Of a stretch of 35,212 nt of DNA, positions 1-9,353 are shown piece after piece; position 1 is the stretch's first letter; each line of letters begins with the position of its first letter. A program made the position numbers and the translations under genes. The notes beneath the pieces are model-generated. The model had not been told where the DNA came from, did not search any database, and worked only from the letters and a program-made list of their open reading frames with translations. Origin of the DNA: JABEVB01 sp049965775 (GTDB lineage Bacteria > Planctomycetota > Phycisphaerae > WQYP01). The stretch spans positions 1 through 35,212 of the forward strand of contig JBMFVX010000015.1 of NCBI GenBank assembly GCA_049965775.1. Reading direction: 5' to 3'.

Positions 1-1
1 C

Positions 2-325
2 GCATTGGTTTGCAACCAGGGCCGAAAAAATCGGGAAAATTCCCGAAATCAGGCGCAAAGTGCGAAAGTCGGGTTAAAACATCCGCCAAAACTCATTGCC
101 CTGCTGCGCGACCATCAGCTTCATCAGCCCGAACTGGTATGGTGGGGCGAACTTGCCCCCGGCAATGCCAAGTATGATGTGGCCTTTGAAGAGCACGATC
201 AGCTTCTTACCCTGCCGCTGCAAGACGCATTAATCACCGGCGAACCCGCCATCCCGCTCACACCCGTCGCCCGCAGCGCCATCGCACTGCTGCAAGCCAT
301 GCGCCAGGCGAACGCACAACAATAG
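2..325 (+). CDS. C-terminal end of an unrecognised protein (cut by window edge)
   Basis: The frame is open from the first bases of the window, so this is most likely the 3' end of a longer gene rather than a complete one. A TTG at 5 could act as a start, but no ribosome binding site can be judged there. The visible ~106 residues begin with a basic, Asn/Gln-rich stretch and then turn compositionally normal (LIALLRDHQL, ELVWWGELAPGNAKYDVAF), ending in a predicted helix (TPVARSAIALLQAMRQ). I recognise no family. The gene converges on the minus-strand operon that ends at 383, leaving about 57 bases with no clear terminator hairpin. Confidence 0.5.
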   Translation, partial: ALVCNQGRKNRENSRNQAQSAKVGLKHPPKLIALLRDHQLHQPELVWWGELAPGNAKYDVAFEEHDQLLTLPLQDALITGEPAIPLTPVARSAIALLQAMRQANAQQ

Positions 326-382
326 CGTCGCGGCAGCAGGTTGCTCGGCCCAAAATCCCGTCCAAGCTGCGAAGCTGCGGCG

Positions 383-1849
383 TCAATCGCTGTACGATAG
401 GGTCTGCGGCGATAGAAAATTCATGTCGGGTTTTTTGTGGGCGGCCGCTGTGCGGCGAAAGGCCTCAATTCCGGCGATGCGCACATCCAGGGCGTTGCGG
501 TGCTTTAGCTCATCGCCAAGCGAGGGGTTGGGCATGCCATTGGCCATCGGCGGATAGGCAATGTTGAGCCAGTGGTTGTAGACGACTTTGGCGTTTTCAA
601 AAAGCGTTTCGGCCTGGGCCATGAGTTGGTCCGCCTGATCGCCCAGGCGATAGCGGCGATCGTTGTTCTGCCAGGCCACCAAGGCATCAAACAACTTGCC
701 TTCAGCCAAGGCCAGAGCCTGGTAGTAGCGCACCTCCGCGCGGTGCTGATGGTGCACGCCCCACTGGTCCGGAAATTTCGCCAGGTAATGGGTAAAGGCT
801 ATAACGGCCCGCGGGGCGTTAATAGACACATTGCGGTAACAATCGTGAATTTCTTCAATGCGCTGCGGGAAGTGCCGGGTGAAATCTTTTTGCGGCACGC
901 TGAAGATGCGGTACGCCAACCGCTGGGCGTAGTAAACATCGTCGCGGCACCAGAGCCGCAGACACATCGGCGGCCAAGACTCAAGCACCTGCAGGCCCTG
1001 GGTATCGGGCGGCACCGGCTGGGCGAGCGCCCGCTTGTACTCCACGTAAGCAAAATAAAACGGGCTTAGGCCATAACGGTAGTGGATGCCGTCAATCTCA
1101 ACGCCATGGCCGAGCGGCCCTTTGCCGGTGCGCGGCGGCAGCCACTTGGCCTTAAACTGCGGCCGGCTGACCAAAAAGTGCACCTCGCCCAGGGTAGAAA
1201 GCGCCGGATTGATTTTGCCGGGTATGTATTCGTAATTGTGGGCGATGTCGAAGCGCCACCGGGCGCAATAGTATTTGCGTTCAAAGCTGGTGCCGAGCTT
1301 AAGAAAATAGTCGTTGGCTTCTTCCATGATCATATCGGCGTCGTTGGGCACATAGTGCTCGCCTTTGTAAAGGTACACCAGCCCATCGAGCACCCATTTG
1401 TATTTGGTTTGCATGGAATGAAATTGTGCTGAAAGGTTATATGACTGATTCCATGCGTTAAAAATGTAGGCCGAACCAAAATATGGCTCCAACGCCGCAA
1501 TCATGTTGTAATCGGTTTCGAGCGGGCGCCATCGGTGGTGATTTTTGTCGCTTTCGGCATCTTCCCAGAGCGTCATGGCCAGCAGGCCGCGAAAGCCGCC
1601 CAACGTCAACCGCGGAAATTGGATCAGCAGGTCGCCCACCTGTTGGGTTTTGTCCACCGGCACAAGTTTGGCGCGCTGACGATTCAGCTCCGGCTGAATA
1701 AAAAATATGCCGATCAGCAGAATCACCGCCATCGAAAGGTAAACAAGCTGATCGCGCCGGGCACGGCTCTGACGCGAAGCCACATACGTCACGGGCGCTT
1801 GCGCCCTGGCGGCTGCGGTTGATGTTGGTTTAAGATCGGGGCCGGGCAT
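383..1849 (-). CDS. Membrane-anchored protein coupled to the ABC permease, unknown function
   Basis: This 488-residue protein has one strong N-terminal membrane segment (LVYLSMAVILLIGIFFI, about residues 35-51), followed by a long soluble region rich in Tyr, Trp and His that looks helical. Repeated-helix architecture is plausible but I cannot assign TPRs. Charged, hydrated motifs such as WEDAESDKNHHRWRPLETDYN near the membrane are distinctive. The start is taken at 1849 because its ATG overlaps the TGA stop of the permease in a TGATG arrangement, a classic sign of translational coupling; the frame is open a further 33 codons upstream inside the permease. It is the last gene of the minus-strand operon. 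Inferred role: accessory subunit of the ABC exporter, facing the periplasm. I do not recognise a named family. Confidence 0.75.
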   Translation of the reverse strand: MPGPDLKPTSTAAARAQAPVTYVASRQSRARRDQLVYLSMAVILLIGIFFIQPELNRQRAKLVPVDKTQQVGDLLIQFPRLTLGGFRGLLAMTLWEDAESDKNHHRWRPLETDYNMIAALEPYFGSAYIFNAWNQSYNLSAQFHSMQTKYKWVLDGLVYLYKGEHYVPNDADMIMEEANDYFLKLGTSFERKYYCARWRFDIAHNYEYIPGKINPALSTLGEVHFLVSRPQFKAKWLPPRTGKGPLGHGVEIDGIHYRYGLSPFYFAYVEYKRALAQPVPPDTQGLQVLESWPPMCLRLWCRDDVYYAQRLAYRIFSVPQKDFTRHFPQRIEEIHDCYRNVSINAPRAVIAFTHYLAKFPDQWGVHHQHRAEVRYYQALALAEGKLFDALVAWQNNDRRYRLGDQADQLMAQAETLFENAKVVYNHWLNIAYPPMANGMPNPSLGDELKHRNALDVRIAGIEAFRRTAAAHKKPDMNFLSPQTLSYSD

Positions 1850-3834
1850 CAAGCAAGCTCCTGTTTGCGAAGCAGCAAATAACCAATGGCAATGGCCGGC
1901 AGCACACACGCTAGGGTCCAGCCGATGTCCGCGGCGAGAATTTGCCACGGCATATTGCGTGAAATTTTTATGAAGGTAAGCGGGTCAAACCGTCGGAAAT
2001 CGGGCATCAAATGCACCAGCATATTAAGCACCCGCACCAGCATGGCCGTCAAAAACGAGCCAACTTCATAATACCATACGCCTTTAAGCCGCATGTCGGT
2101 GTAGTAACTGGTTATTTCCAAGCCGCCCGACTGGGCCAACTGCGTCACAAAATGAAACAGGTTGCCCAGAATATAGCAGGTGAGCGTGGTGAGCATGGCC
2201 ACCGGCCAGCCCAATCGCGTGCCGGATACCACGCCGATCACCACCAGCAGCACCACTTCGCAGAATATAACCAGTTCGCTTTTGGCCAGGTTGACAATAA
2301 ACGGCGACGATGGCTGAACAATCTGCACCGAGTCCTGGGTGAGTTTAATCCAGTGCCCCGGATTTTTGCTCCGCACATCTATCACCAGACTGCCGCCCGT
2401 AAGCAGCCGCGAGGGCAGGTGCATAATACTTACATGCTTCTCGTTGATGCGCAGCACCCGGTTGACGACATCATGCGGATTGTCCACGTTGTAGGCGCGA
2501 ATCAGCGCCTCGGCAGGCAATGCCTCGTTGACCTGCTTTTCGACACCGAGCAGCAGGTGCACGGTAAACTCACCTTTGTCGTTGAGCGGTATCTGGTTGA
2601 TCGGCAGATGGTTGAACTCAAACGACGCCACCTCGCGGCGCAGCCGCGGATGGCGCACGCTCGGCCCGACGATTTCATCTTTGCCGTCGGCCATAAAACC
2701 GGTAATGACCGGATCTGGCTTGGGCAACATGTAGCCGCCCTTGGCCCGCGATGGGTCGAGGTTAATGGCCAGGCAACTGGTATTCTGGTTGCTGGTTCCG
2801 GGGAGTATCTGCAGATAGTCGCCGAGGTTGGGAGAGGTCAGTTTAATAACCACCGGACCGGGGTCGAATATCTGACCGGTTTGGGGGTCTTCGTAAGCAA
2901 AGAAGTTTTCGGGATTTTTTGGAAACCAGATGGCCGCGCCCTGCGGCGAAAGCGTAAGCGATTTTTCTTCGGTCACGCGGGTGTTATAGCGCTGCTCAAG
3001 CGTTACATGCAGCCGCGGAAGACCGTTGTTTGGGTATGCCTGAATGGTATGAAAATAAAATACAAACGCTGGCTGGTGCCCCGGCAGCGCCGGCAGGGAT
3101 GGAAACTCAAAGTAAAGCGTTTCGTTATTGCCACCCTTCAAAAAGCGGGTGGGCGGCGTTGTGGAATAATCAATCAAGCCCGCAATGCGCATGGTGCCGG
3201 TGAAGTAGTTTTGCGCTTCAATAGCGCCATGTTCTGCTGTGTACAAAATGCCCTTTTGGGGCGGAATGTGGCGAATGGCCTGGTCGTACTGCTTTTTCTC
3301 CATGGAGTAAAGCACGGCAGCTTCGTGGCGAATTTGCAGGTCTTCAACATTCATGATGGCCCAACTTGCCGCCCCCATCACCAGCAGCAGCATAAAGCCC
3401 GCCGCCGAGAGGCCCATGATTTTGCCCAGCAGCAGCTCCAGCCGCGTAATGGGCTTGCTGCCGGTGGTGATGATGGTACGGCGCTGGCGCTCGCGCGGCA
3501 GGGCCATACAGGCCATGACGCCCAGATACACCAGCACCAGCAGGGTTTGCGAACGCAGCAGCACCATTAAATCAACGGCAACGCGACTGGATACGCTGTA
3601 AGGCCGAATCAACGGGCCAATCACAAGACACACCGCCAGCCATATCAGCGGTATCGCCCAGGCGCGGCCGAACCACAACTCGCTTAGCGTAACGCGCGCC
3701 ACACCCCAGGCGCGGCTCAGGCCGGTGCGCAGGCGTCCCACATCGCGAAACGCCAGCAGAATAAACGCCAGAATAAGCAGCCCGACAAATACATAAGCCG
3801 CCAGCGAAACATAATCAAAACTGGAGGAGTGCAT
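1849..3834 (-). CDS. ABC-2 type transporter permease with large extracytoplasmic domain
   Basis: The 661-residue integral membrane protein has hydrophobic helices near residues 10-30, 58-78, 93-112 and 133-157. A polar domain of roughly 350 residues (about 165-510) follows, then a second set of helices from about 515 to the C-terminus. This is the split layout of ABC-2/NatB-like exporters with an outsized loop; the loop is rich in beta-type sequence. The cytoplasmic coupling region between TM segments is suggested by PRERQRRTIITTGSKPITRLELLLGK, of the kind seen in this family. An AAGGG motif lies just upstream of the ATG. It follows the ATPase gene by 71 bases and overlaps the next gene by one base. 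Substrate is unknown; the large external domain suggests handling of a lipid, polymer or protein rather than an ion. Confidence 0.85.
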   Translation of the reverse strand: MHSSSFDYVSLAAYVFVGLLILAFILLAFRDVGRLRTGLSRAWGVARVTLSELWFGRAWAIPLIWLAVCLVIGPLIRPYSVSSRVAVDLMVLLRSQTLLVLVYLGVMACMALPRERQRRTIITTGSKPITRLELLLGKIMGLSAAGFMLLLVMGAASWAIMNVEDLQIRHEAAVLYSMEKKQYDQAIRHIPPQKGILYTAEHGAIEAQNYFTGTMRIAGLIDYSTTPPTRFLKGGNNETLYFEFPSLPALPGHQPAFVFYFHTIQAYPNNGLPRLHVTLEQRYNTRVTEEKSLTLSPQGAAIWFPKNPENFFAYEDPQTGQIFDPGPVVIKLTSPNLGDYLQILPGTSNQNTSCLAINLDPSRAKGGYMLPKPDPVITGFMADGKDEIVGPSVRHPRLRREVASFEFNHLPINQIPLNDKGEFTVHLLLGVEKQVNEALPAEALIRAYNVDNPHDVVNRVLRINEKHVSIMHLPSRLLTGGSLVIDVRSKNPGHWIKLTQDSVQIVQPSSPFIVNLAKSELVIFCEVVLLVVIGVVSGTRLGWPVAMLTTLTCYILGNLFHFVTQLAQSGGLEITSYYTDMRLKGVWYYEVGSFLTAMLVRVLNMLVHLMPDFRRFDPLTFIKISRNMPWQILAADIGWTLACVLPAIAIGYLLLRKQELA

Positions 3835-3905
3835 GAACGCCCTTTGTTAATTTACCCCTGGTGTTCTGTCACGCCGCGAAGCGTTACAGCGCCGAGGGCA
3901 CTGGC

Positions 3906-4790
3906 TCAGCGGCCTGCGGCCGCCGCTTCACCGCGTCGCTTGCTTTCAACAAGGCGCTTAAACAGGTCTTCGAGGCGCACGCGCGGCCGGCCCGTTTTAA
4001 GTTCGATGGCGCCGGCTTCACGGGCCAGCGTCAGGAGACGCTCCTGCAGCGCCGCGTCAATATTGCGGCCTTCAAGCTGAAACACATCTTTCACTTCCAA
4101 CAGGTCGCTTAATGCGCCTTCAAGTTCCACCTTACCGCGGTACAAAATCACCAGCCGGTCGCACACATCTTCCACATCGGCAAGCTGGTGGCTCGAGAGC
4201 AGCACGGTCTTGCCCGCCTGCTTGAGCCGCATAATCATGTTTTTGATTTCGAGCATGCCGACCGGGTCCAAGCCGCTGGTAGGTTCATCCATAATGACTA
4301 GGTCGGGGTTGTTAAGCAGCGCCTGGGCAAGGGCGACGCGGCGCGTCTGGCCTTTGGAATAGGTGCCGATGCGGCGGCTGCGCACCTGCGGGTCAAGGCC
4401 TACAAAATCGAGATAGTAATCCACCGCCTGGCGGCGCTGGGTGCGGTTCATGTTGAACAGCCGGGCGTAAAAGTCGAGCGTCTGGCGGGCGTTTAAAAAG
4501 CGGTAGAGATAGCTTTCTTCCGGCAAATAGCCGATGCGGCGGCGTGTATCCTGATCGCCTCCGGGCTGGCCCATTACCAGGGCTTCACCGGCGGTGGGGT
4601 TGATAAGGCCCAGCAGTATTTTAATAGTGGTAGTTTTACCGCTGCCATTGGGACCAAGCAGGCCGAATATTTCCCCGCGGCGCACGGTAAGGTTAAGGTT
4701 GGTAAGCGCTGCAACCTGCTGGCTCTTCCAAAAGCCGGGGTAAACCTTGGTAAGCTGCCGGGTTTCTATTGCGGGCGTTTCTGCAACCAT
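3906..4790 (-). CDS. ABC transporter ATP-binding protein
   Basis: This 294-residue nucleotide-binding subunit carries every expected motif in order: Walker A GLLGPNGSGKTTT, a Q-loop-like GYLPEESYLY, the signature YSKGQTRRVALAQALL (a KGQ variant of LSGGQ), Walker B LVIMDEPTSGLD and the H-loop SSHQLADVEDVCD. The C-terminal ~70 residues are the extension usual in the CcmA/NatA/GldA group of ABC-2 exporters. GGAG lies six bases before the ATG. It energises the adjacent permease at the cytoplasmic face. Strand, spacing and order place it in one operon with the SPFH genes upstream and the permease downstream. The signature variant is common in the family and does not suggest inactivity. Confidence 0.95.
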   Translation of the reverse strand: MVAETPAIETRQLTKVYPGFWKSQQVAALTNLNLTVRRGEIFGLLGPNGSGKTTTIKILLGLINPTAGEALVMGQPGGDQDTRRRIGYLPEESYLYRFLNARQTLDFYARLFNMNRTQRRQAVDYYLDFVGLDPQVRSRRIGTYSKGQTRRVALAQALLNNPDLVIMDEPTSGLDPVGMLEIKNMIMRLKQAGKTVLLSSHQLADVEDVCDRLVILYRGKVELEGALSDLLEVKDVFQLEGRNIDAALQERLLTLAREAGAIELKTGRPRVRLEDLFKRLVESKRRGEAAAAGR

Positions 4791-4882
4791 CCTGTGCTCC
4801 GGGACAAATACGGTGAAACATCACCCAATAACCGAGTGTATCTTAACCGCGAGCATCAAACGATGCAGCTTCCAACAAGGGT

Positions 4883-6067
4883 TTACTGGTTGGGCGGCGG
4901 GGCTGAAAGCGACGATTGCGGCACAATAATTCTGTGCTGCGGCGGCGGCAGCGTCAGCACCATTTTTTGTCCGGGCTGTACAAAATAGACGCGCGAGACA
5001 TTGTTCATCACCTGGCCCAGGGTATCGCTGAGCAATTTCAGTGAAATAACGCGCGGGTTTTTTTGATATTGCTGGTAGGCCAGGGTAAACGCATTGGCTT
5101 CGCCGGTAGCCTGCTGCTCCACCTGATTGGCATAAGCCTGGGCGGCGTTGATGCGCGCTTCCGCCTGACCTTGAGCATAAGTGGTAAGGTGGTTGGCTTG
5201 AGTCTTGGCGCGCTCAATATCGGCCTGGGCCTGCTGGCGGTCGTTAAGCACCGCATTAAACGCCTGATCAGCCGCCATCGGCCAATGGACATAATCAATC
5301 TGCACGCGCTCCATCTGCACGCCCAAAGCCAGGCGGTCAAACGCGGCCTGCATGCCTCCCTGGGGCTGGGCGGGGTTGTACAGCTCGGTTTGAATCTGGG
5401 CCTTGCCGCCGTAGAGGGCCTCATCCACCGTGGTGTAGGCCATCTGATGAATTAAGTCGCGCGCCGCGAGCATCTTCAGCAGAGCCAGTTCGCCCGAATC
5501 GGTTGTGTCGCCCGGCGGCTCGTACACATGCGTAAGCCATGCCACGGGATCACTTATATGAAAGTGCACGGCAATCTGCATGTGGAGAACATTTTTGTCG
5601 CCAGTGATGACATACGGATCAAAGATTGCATCAAACTCCGCGGCGGTATTGAGCGGATTGCGTAAAAAGACGCGCTTAAGCGCAATGTAACTGGCCGGCT
5701 GGCGATTAAAATTGTTGACTTCCAGAATCTGCTCGCGCAGCAGTGGCACCATATAAACGCGATCCATCGGCCACGGCAGGTGATAGTGCAGGCCAGGCTG
5801 TTCAAGCACAGGTTTGCCGTTGCCATAGGCAACATACTGGCCAAGCCGCTCAACCACGCCCACTTCGCCGGCTCCTACCTGGTAAAAGCCGCTGCCTAAC
5901 CATACCAGCGCCACAATAAGCACAAAGTACAGCAAGATGCGCTGAGCGCTAAGCCAGCCGCTGGCGGGCGGCGGCAGCTCCGGCTCGGCCATTACCGGCA
6001 GCGACTGCTGCAGCCGGCTGCTCGCCTGCGGTTGTTCCGTTGTTGAAGAGTTGCTTAACTGCGTCAT
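4883..6067 (-). CDS. hflK: HflK-like SPFH/prohibitin-domain membrane protein
   Basis: The 394-residue protein has a cytoplasmic Pro/Gln-rich N-terminus, a single membrane helix near 43-62 (ILLYFVLIVALVWLGSGFY), then an SPFH domain opening with GAGEVGVVERLGQYV. A long Ala/Gln/Glu-rich helix follows (about 290-345), the coiled coil that drives ring or cage assembly in this family. The single helix followed by SPFH and long coiled coil is the HflK layout. In well-studied bacteria HflK and HflC enclose the FtsH protease; no ftsH lies in this window. It sits 66 bases downstream of the HflC-like gene, with GGAAG upstream of the ATG. An unusual feature is the order C-then-K, with a third SPFH gene upstream. 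The assignment to K rather than generic stomatin rests on the partner gene. Confidence 0.85.
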   Translation of the reverse strand: MTQLSNSSTTEQPQASSRLQQSLPVMAEPELPPPASGWLSAQRILLYFVLIVALVWLGSGFYQVGAGEVGVVERLGQYVAYGNGKPVLEQPGLHYHLPWPMDRVYMVPLLREQILEVNNFNRQPASYIALKRVFLRNPLNTAAEFDAIFDPYVITGDKNVLHMQIAVHFHISDPVAWLTHVYEPPGDTTDSGELALLKMLAARDLIHQMAYTTVDEALYGGKAQIQTELYNPAQPQGGMQAAFDRLALGVQMERVQIDYVHWPMAADQAFNAVLNDRQQAQADIERAKTQANHLTTYAQGQAEARINAAQAYANQVEQQATGEANAFTLAYQQYQKNPRVISLKLLSDTLGQVMNNVSRVYFVQPGQKMVLTLPPPQHRIIVPQSSLSAPPPNQ

Positions 6068-6133
6068 AAATATCCACTTCCGATTGTTGGATTCAACAGC
6101 CTGTGCGGCAATACATGCCCTGGCGAGCCATCA

Positions 6134-7081
6134 TTACCGGGCCGCCGGTTGGGCCGAAGCCGCGGCGCTGGTACCCGCCTTACCCTGCTCGATAACCTTC
6201 ATCTGCGTGAACAGCGGCTGGGTAATAGGATTGTTGGGCGTCAGCACCCAGTAGGTGCCCTGGCCCATGGAATCTTTAAATAGCTGCAGCGACTTCCAGA
6301 AGCGATAAAACTTGCGCGCCTGCGGGGTGGCCTGGGCGGCGTTTAAAATCGCATAGGCTTTGGCATCGCCTTGGCCGCGAATTTCCTGGGCTGTTTTATC
6401 CGCCTCGCTGCGAATATCCTCCGCCTGCGACTGGCCTTGAGCCGTAATCACATGCGATTGGCTTTCGCCTTCAGCCAGGTAGCGCTTGGCTATCTTCAAG
6501 CGTTCGGCGCTCATGCGGCCGTAAACCTGCTGAGCAGTCGCCGGCGGAAACGTCAATCGGGCAAAGCCCACCATATCCACATGCAGGCCGATGCCCGCGA
6601 CGCCGACATTTACCTGCTTGCGAATCTGAGCTTCAATGGCGTTCATTTCCACCTTGGCGGGGTTGACATTTAAAATCTGGTCGAGCGAGTATTTGCCGAT
6701 GTTTTGCAGCACCGCCCCCTGAATAACCTGATCAAGGTATGCTCTTCCCGCCACCGAGCCGCCATGCAAAGCCTTATAGTATTGCACAGGGTTGACGATG
6801 TGCCAGACCGCAAAGGTGCGTACCGCAATGGGTGAACCACCGGCAGCGGTGACCTCACGATTGTCACCCTGATACATGTGCAGCCGCATATCCATGCGAA
6901 CCACATGATCGGTCGGCCAGCAGAAGTACCAGTTGTAGCAGATGCGCGTCGGATGGGAAATGATTTTGCCGAAGCGGTCGAGCAGCACGCGCTGGTACGG
7001 CCGCGCCACAAAGGTAAACAGCTCCAGCACAACCACCAGCACGATGACGAGCATGATGATAACGACAGGTAATCGGCGCAT
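6134..7081 (-). CDS. hflC: HflC-like SPFH/prohibitin-domain membrane protein
   Basis: This 315-residue protein begins with an N-terminal membrane anchor (about residues 4-24, VVIIMLVIVLVVVLELFTFV), directly followed by the SPFH domain (ARPYQRVLLDRFGKI). The coiled-coil region contains RMSAERLKIAKRYLAEGES and SQAEDIRSEADKTAQEIRGQ, very close to the HflC pattern (RMxxER..A...R..GE..A..I...AD). The residues GQGDAKAYAILNAA and YRFWKSLQLFKDS are also typical. AAGGA lies five bases before the start. It presumably forms a hetero-oligomer with the HflK-like protein encoded next. Its upstream neighbour is a third, polytopic SPFH protein, so the assembly may contain three kinds of subunit. Confidence 0.88.
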   Translation of the reverse strand: MRRLPVVIIMLVIVLVVVLELFTFVARPYQRVLLDRFGKIISHPTRICYNWYFCWPTDHVVRMDMRLHMYQGDNREVTAAGGSPIAVRTFAVWHIVNPVQYYKALHGGSVAGRAYLDQVIQGAVLQNIGKYSLDQILNVNPAKVEMNAIEAQIRKQVNVGVAGIGLHVDMVGFARLTFPPATAQQVYGRMSAERLKIAKRYLAEGESQSHVITAQGQSQAEDIRSEADKTAQEIRGQGDAKAYAILNAAQATPQARKFYRFWKSLQLFKDSMGQGTYWVLTPNNPITQPLFTQMKVIEQGKAGTSAAASAQPAAR

Positions 7082-7154
7082 ACTTTTCCTTCACTTTGTT
7101 GCTGGCTTATGAGCCATAAAACAATCCTGGGGCGGCAAGGGTGCTTCCAAGCCT

Positions 7155-9218
7155 CTACTGCTGCCCGCCAACTCCCGGCGGCAGTGCGGTTGAACCTATG
7201 CCACCCGTCACCGGCCCACCGGCCGGCTGGGCATTAAAATCGCCGGAGTGTTCTAACTGCCAAATTTGCGGCGGCAAAACGTCCGGGCCTAAAATAACTT
7301 TGTTGACTTTGCCAAAAAGTCCGTTGGTATCCAATGCCCGGTAAAACTCGTATGCGGAAATAGCATGCGAATCAGCGGTAAACGCACCGGCACGCGCCAA
7401 CAATGCGGCGCTTTTACCCTGCTGCACATTGGTTTCGCTGGCAGCATACGCTTTGCCAAGGGCAACAACCGCCTGGGCGTAGCCATCCGCGTCTTGCACC
7501 TGACCGTACGCCTGCGACTGGGCATCATCCACCATGGATTTTTCCTGCTCGCGAGCTCCGACGCTAAGCTCGTAGGCTGCCGCAGGACCGGGAATCGGCT
7601 GGTTGGTGCTGGGGTCATACAGTTGGCCGATGCCGGCGGGCGGGTGCACATCGCGTACCACCAACCCCTGAACGTCAATGCCGGTTTTGAGTGTGTCGAG
7701 TTGATGTTGCAGCAGGGCCTGGCATTCCTGATCAACCTTGGCGGTTTTATAAATCATGATATCTTCGAGCGGGTGCGAGGCAAAAACCTGCGTCACCACC
7801 TGCAGCGCCAACTGCCGCACCAGAGCCTGGTACATGGGCAGCAATTCTTTGCGTGTGGAATTGCCCGACACGCCTCCCTTTGCCACAATGGTTGAGTTGG
7901 AAACATTTTTGAAAAACTGCGTGGCGTTTTTGACGCGCCACCATATCGTGACCGAGCCATCCATCAATTGGGGCGTCGCCGCGCCGGAAGCGTTGACATC
8001 GCCGGTAACAAACTCATGATCGGGTATGGATTCGTGTTCCGCCCAGAACGAAAACGCCATTTGACCCAATTTTGATTTTTTCGGTTCCTCACTGCCTACC
8101 GTCACCAATTGTACCTTGGCTGTGGGCACCAGTTCCAGACGATCAATCGGCCAGGGCCACATAATGTGCATGCCGGCTTTAAGCGGATGGGCAATCTGCC
8201 AGGGCGTTGTCTGGCCCAGGTGCTCTGGAATGGCGACTTCGCCCGTGGGCACAACGTGCAATGAAGCGACGATAATAACGAGCGCCACAAACGACCAGAA
8301 AATTCGCGGCAACATGCGCGTCATCACACCGGGGGCGGTAGTATCCTGGCTTGTTGCACCGATGGTTTCGGCCAGCAACACACGCATGCCGATGATCCAG
8401 CCGCTGGTAAGCAGCGGCACGAGGGGCAGCTTCTGCAGGTCGGCGCCTTCCTGTTCCAGCTCTTCGATGGCGCCCTGGTTGCGAATGGCGTTGACGGCAA
8501 GCTCCATTGCCTGGAGCACCATCACCACGCCAATAAATATGGCGCCGGCCTGGCTGGCGTAGGCCACGCCCGCCCAAGCGCAAATAACCGCGCCGGCTAC
8601 CACGACGCTGCCCGGCAAGCCCAGCAGCACAATGCCGTTGGCCGCCTCGCCAAAACCTTCAGTATCCGCGGACACGCGGGAGGTTGTGAGCAATAGAACA
8701 TATATGGCCAGCGAACCCACGGCCGCCACGACCGCGCCGGGGTCCAGCGGAATGGTGCTAATCACGATGGGCTTACCCGGAGCGATGGCTGAAAAATCGC
8801 GCCATACGAGCCAGGCAATGATGCCCGCCAATGCCACAAACACCAGGCTGCACAGGCCAATAACCACCCTCTGAAAGCCTATGTCCAATGATTGAATTTC
8901 TTCGGGGTCTTTGGGGGCAACCACCGGCGCCACGCTGGGCGCTGTTGTGTCGTCGCTGTAGCTCATGTAAAAGCTGCCCAGCGGCGCAATAGGCGTGAAC
9001 TTGCTGGCGCTGGTGGCTTCTTCAACCATGGCGGCCTGCTGCCGGGCCAACTTAAGACCCCACGCGGCCAGCGCCGCCAACACGGCCTGAGCCGCCGCCG
9101 CCAACATGCCGGCCCAAAATACGACCGAGCCATATTTGAGAGCGCCGATGAGCAGCACGCCGGTAACCAGCAGCAGCCCGAACAGGACCCACAACGCTAT
9201 GATCTGGGCTTTTTTCAA
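7155..9218 (-). CDS. Polytopic membrane protein fused to an SPFH domain
   Basis: The 687-residue protein is about twice the length of ordinary HflK. Hydrophobic segments appear near residues 6-28, 33-55, 117-139, 160-180, 195-217 and 222-243, with a further one at 304-322. An SPFH domain follows directly (PTGEVAIPEHLGQTTPWQ, then GMHIMWPWPIDRLELVPT) and then an Ala/Gln-rich helix (about 565-615). The tail is Gly/Pro-rich. The start is TTG at 9218, chosen because AGAGGA stands eight bases upstream and the Met-Lys-Lys-hydrophobic pattern begins there. The HMWPWPxDR motif is shared in form with the HflK-like neighbour (YHLPWPMDR), which supports common descent. The multi-helix N-terminal half is not part of standard HflK; I cannot name a family for it. 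Confidence 0.8.
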   Translation of the reverse strand: MKKAQIIALWVLFGLLLVTGVLLIGALKYGSVVFWAGMLAAAAQAVLAALAAWGLKLARQQAAMVEEATSASKFTPIAPLGSFYMSYSDDTTAPSVAPVVAPKDPEEIQSLDIGFQRVVIGLCSLVFVALAGIIAWLVWRDFSAIAPGKPIVISTIPLDPGAVVAAVGSLAIYVLLLTTSRVSADTEGFGEAANGIVLLGLPGSVVVAGAVICAWAGVAYASQAGAIFIGVVMVLQAMELAVNAIRNQGAIEELEQEGADLQKLPLVPLLTSGWIIGMRVLLAETIGATSQDTTAPGVMTRMLPRIFWSFVALVIIVASLHVVPTGEVAIPEHLGQTTPWQIAHPLKAGMHIMWPWPIDRLELVPTAKVQLVTVGSEEPKKSKLGQMAFSFWAEHESIPDHEFVTGDVNASGAATPQLMDGSVTIWWRVKNATQFFKNVSNSTIVAKGGVSGNSTRKELLPMYQALVRQLALQVVTQVFASHPLEDIMIYKTAKVDQECQALLQHQLDTLKTGIDVQGLVVRDVHPPAGIGQLYDPSTNQPIPGPAAAYELSVGAREQEKSMVDDAQSQAYGQVQDADGYAQAVVALGKAYAASETNVQQGKSAALLARAGAFTADSHAISAYEFYRALDTNGLFGKVNKVILGPDVLPPQIWQLEHSGDFNAQPAGGPVTGGIGSTALPPGVGGQQ

Positions 9219-9353
9219 GTCGCCAATCCTCTTTTTACTCTGTCCGCAGGGCCGCCCGGCACACTATGCACGCCGCCGGCGGATTGTACTGTGCATCATC
9301 CTGATGCGCCGAATGGGACCGGCCCAAAAGCCGCCCCAATATCGGCCCGGCAC

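Noticed and set aside
2011..3570. 519-codon plus-strand frame opposite the ABC permease
   Set aside because: His/Arg/Gln-rich composition with no domain, fully antisense to a permease with clear membrane segments; a shadow frame caused by codon bias.
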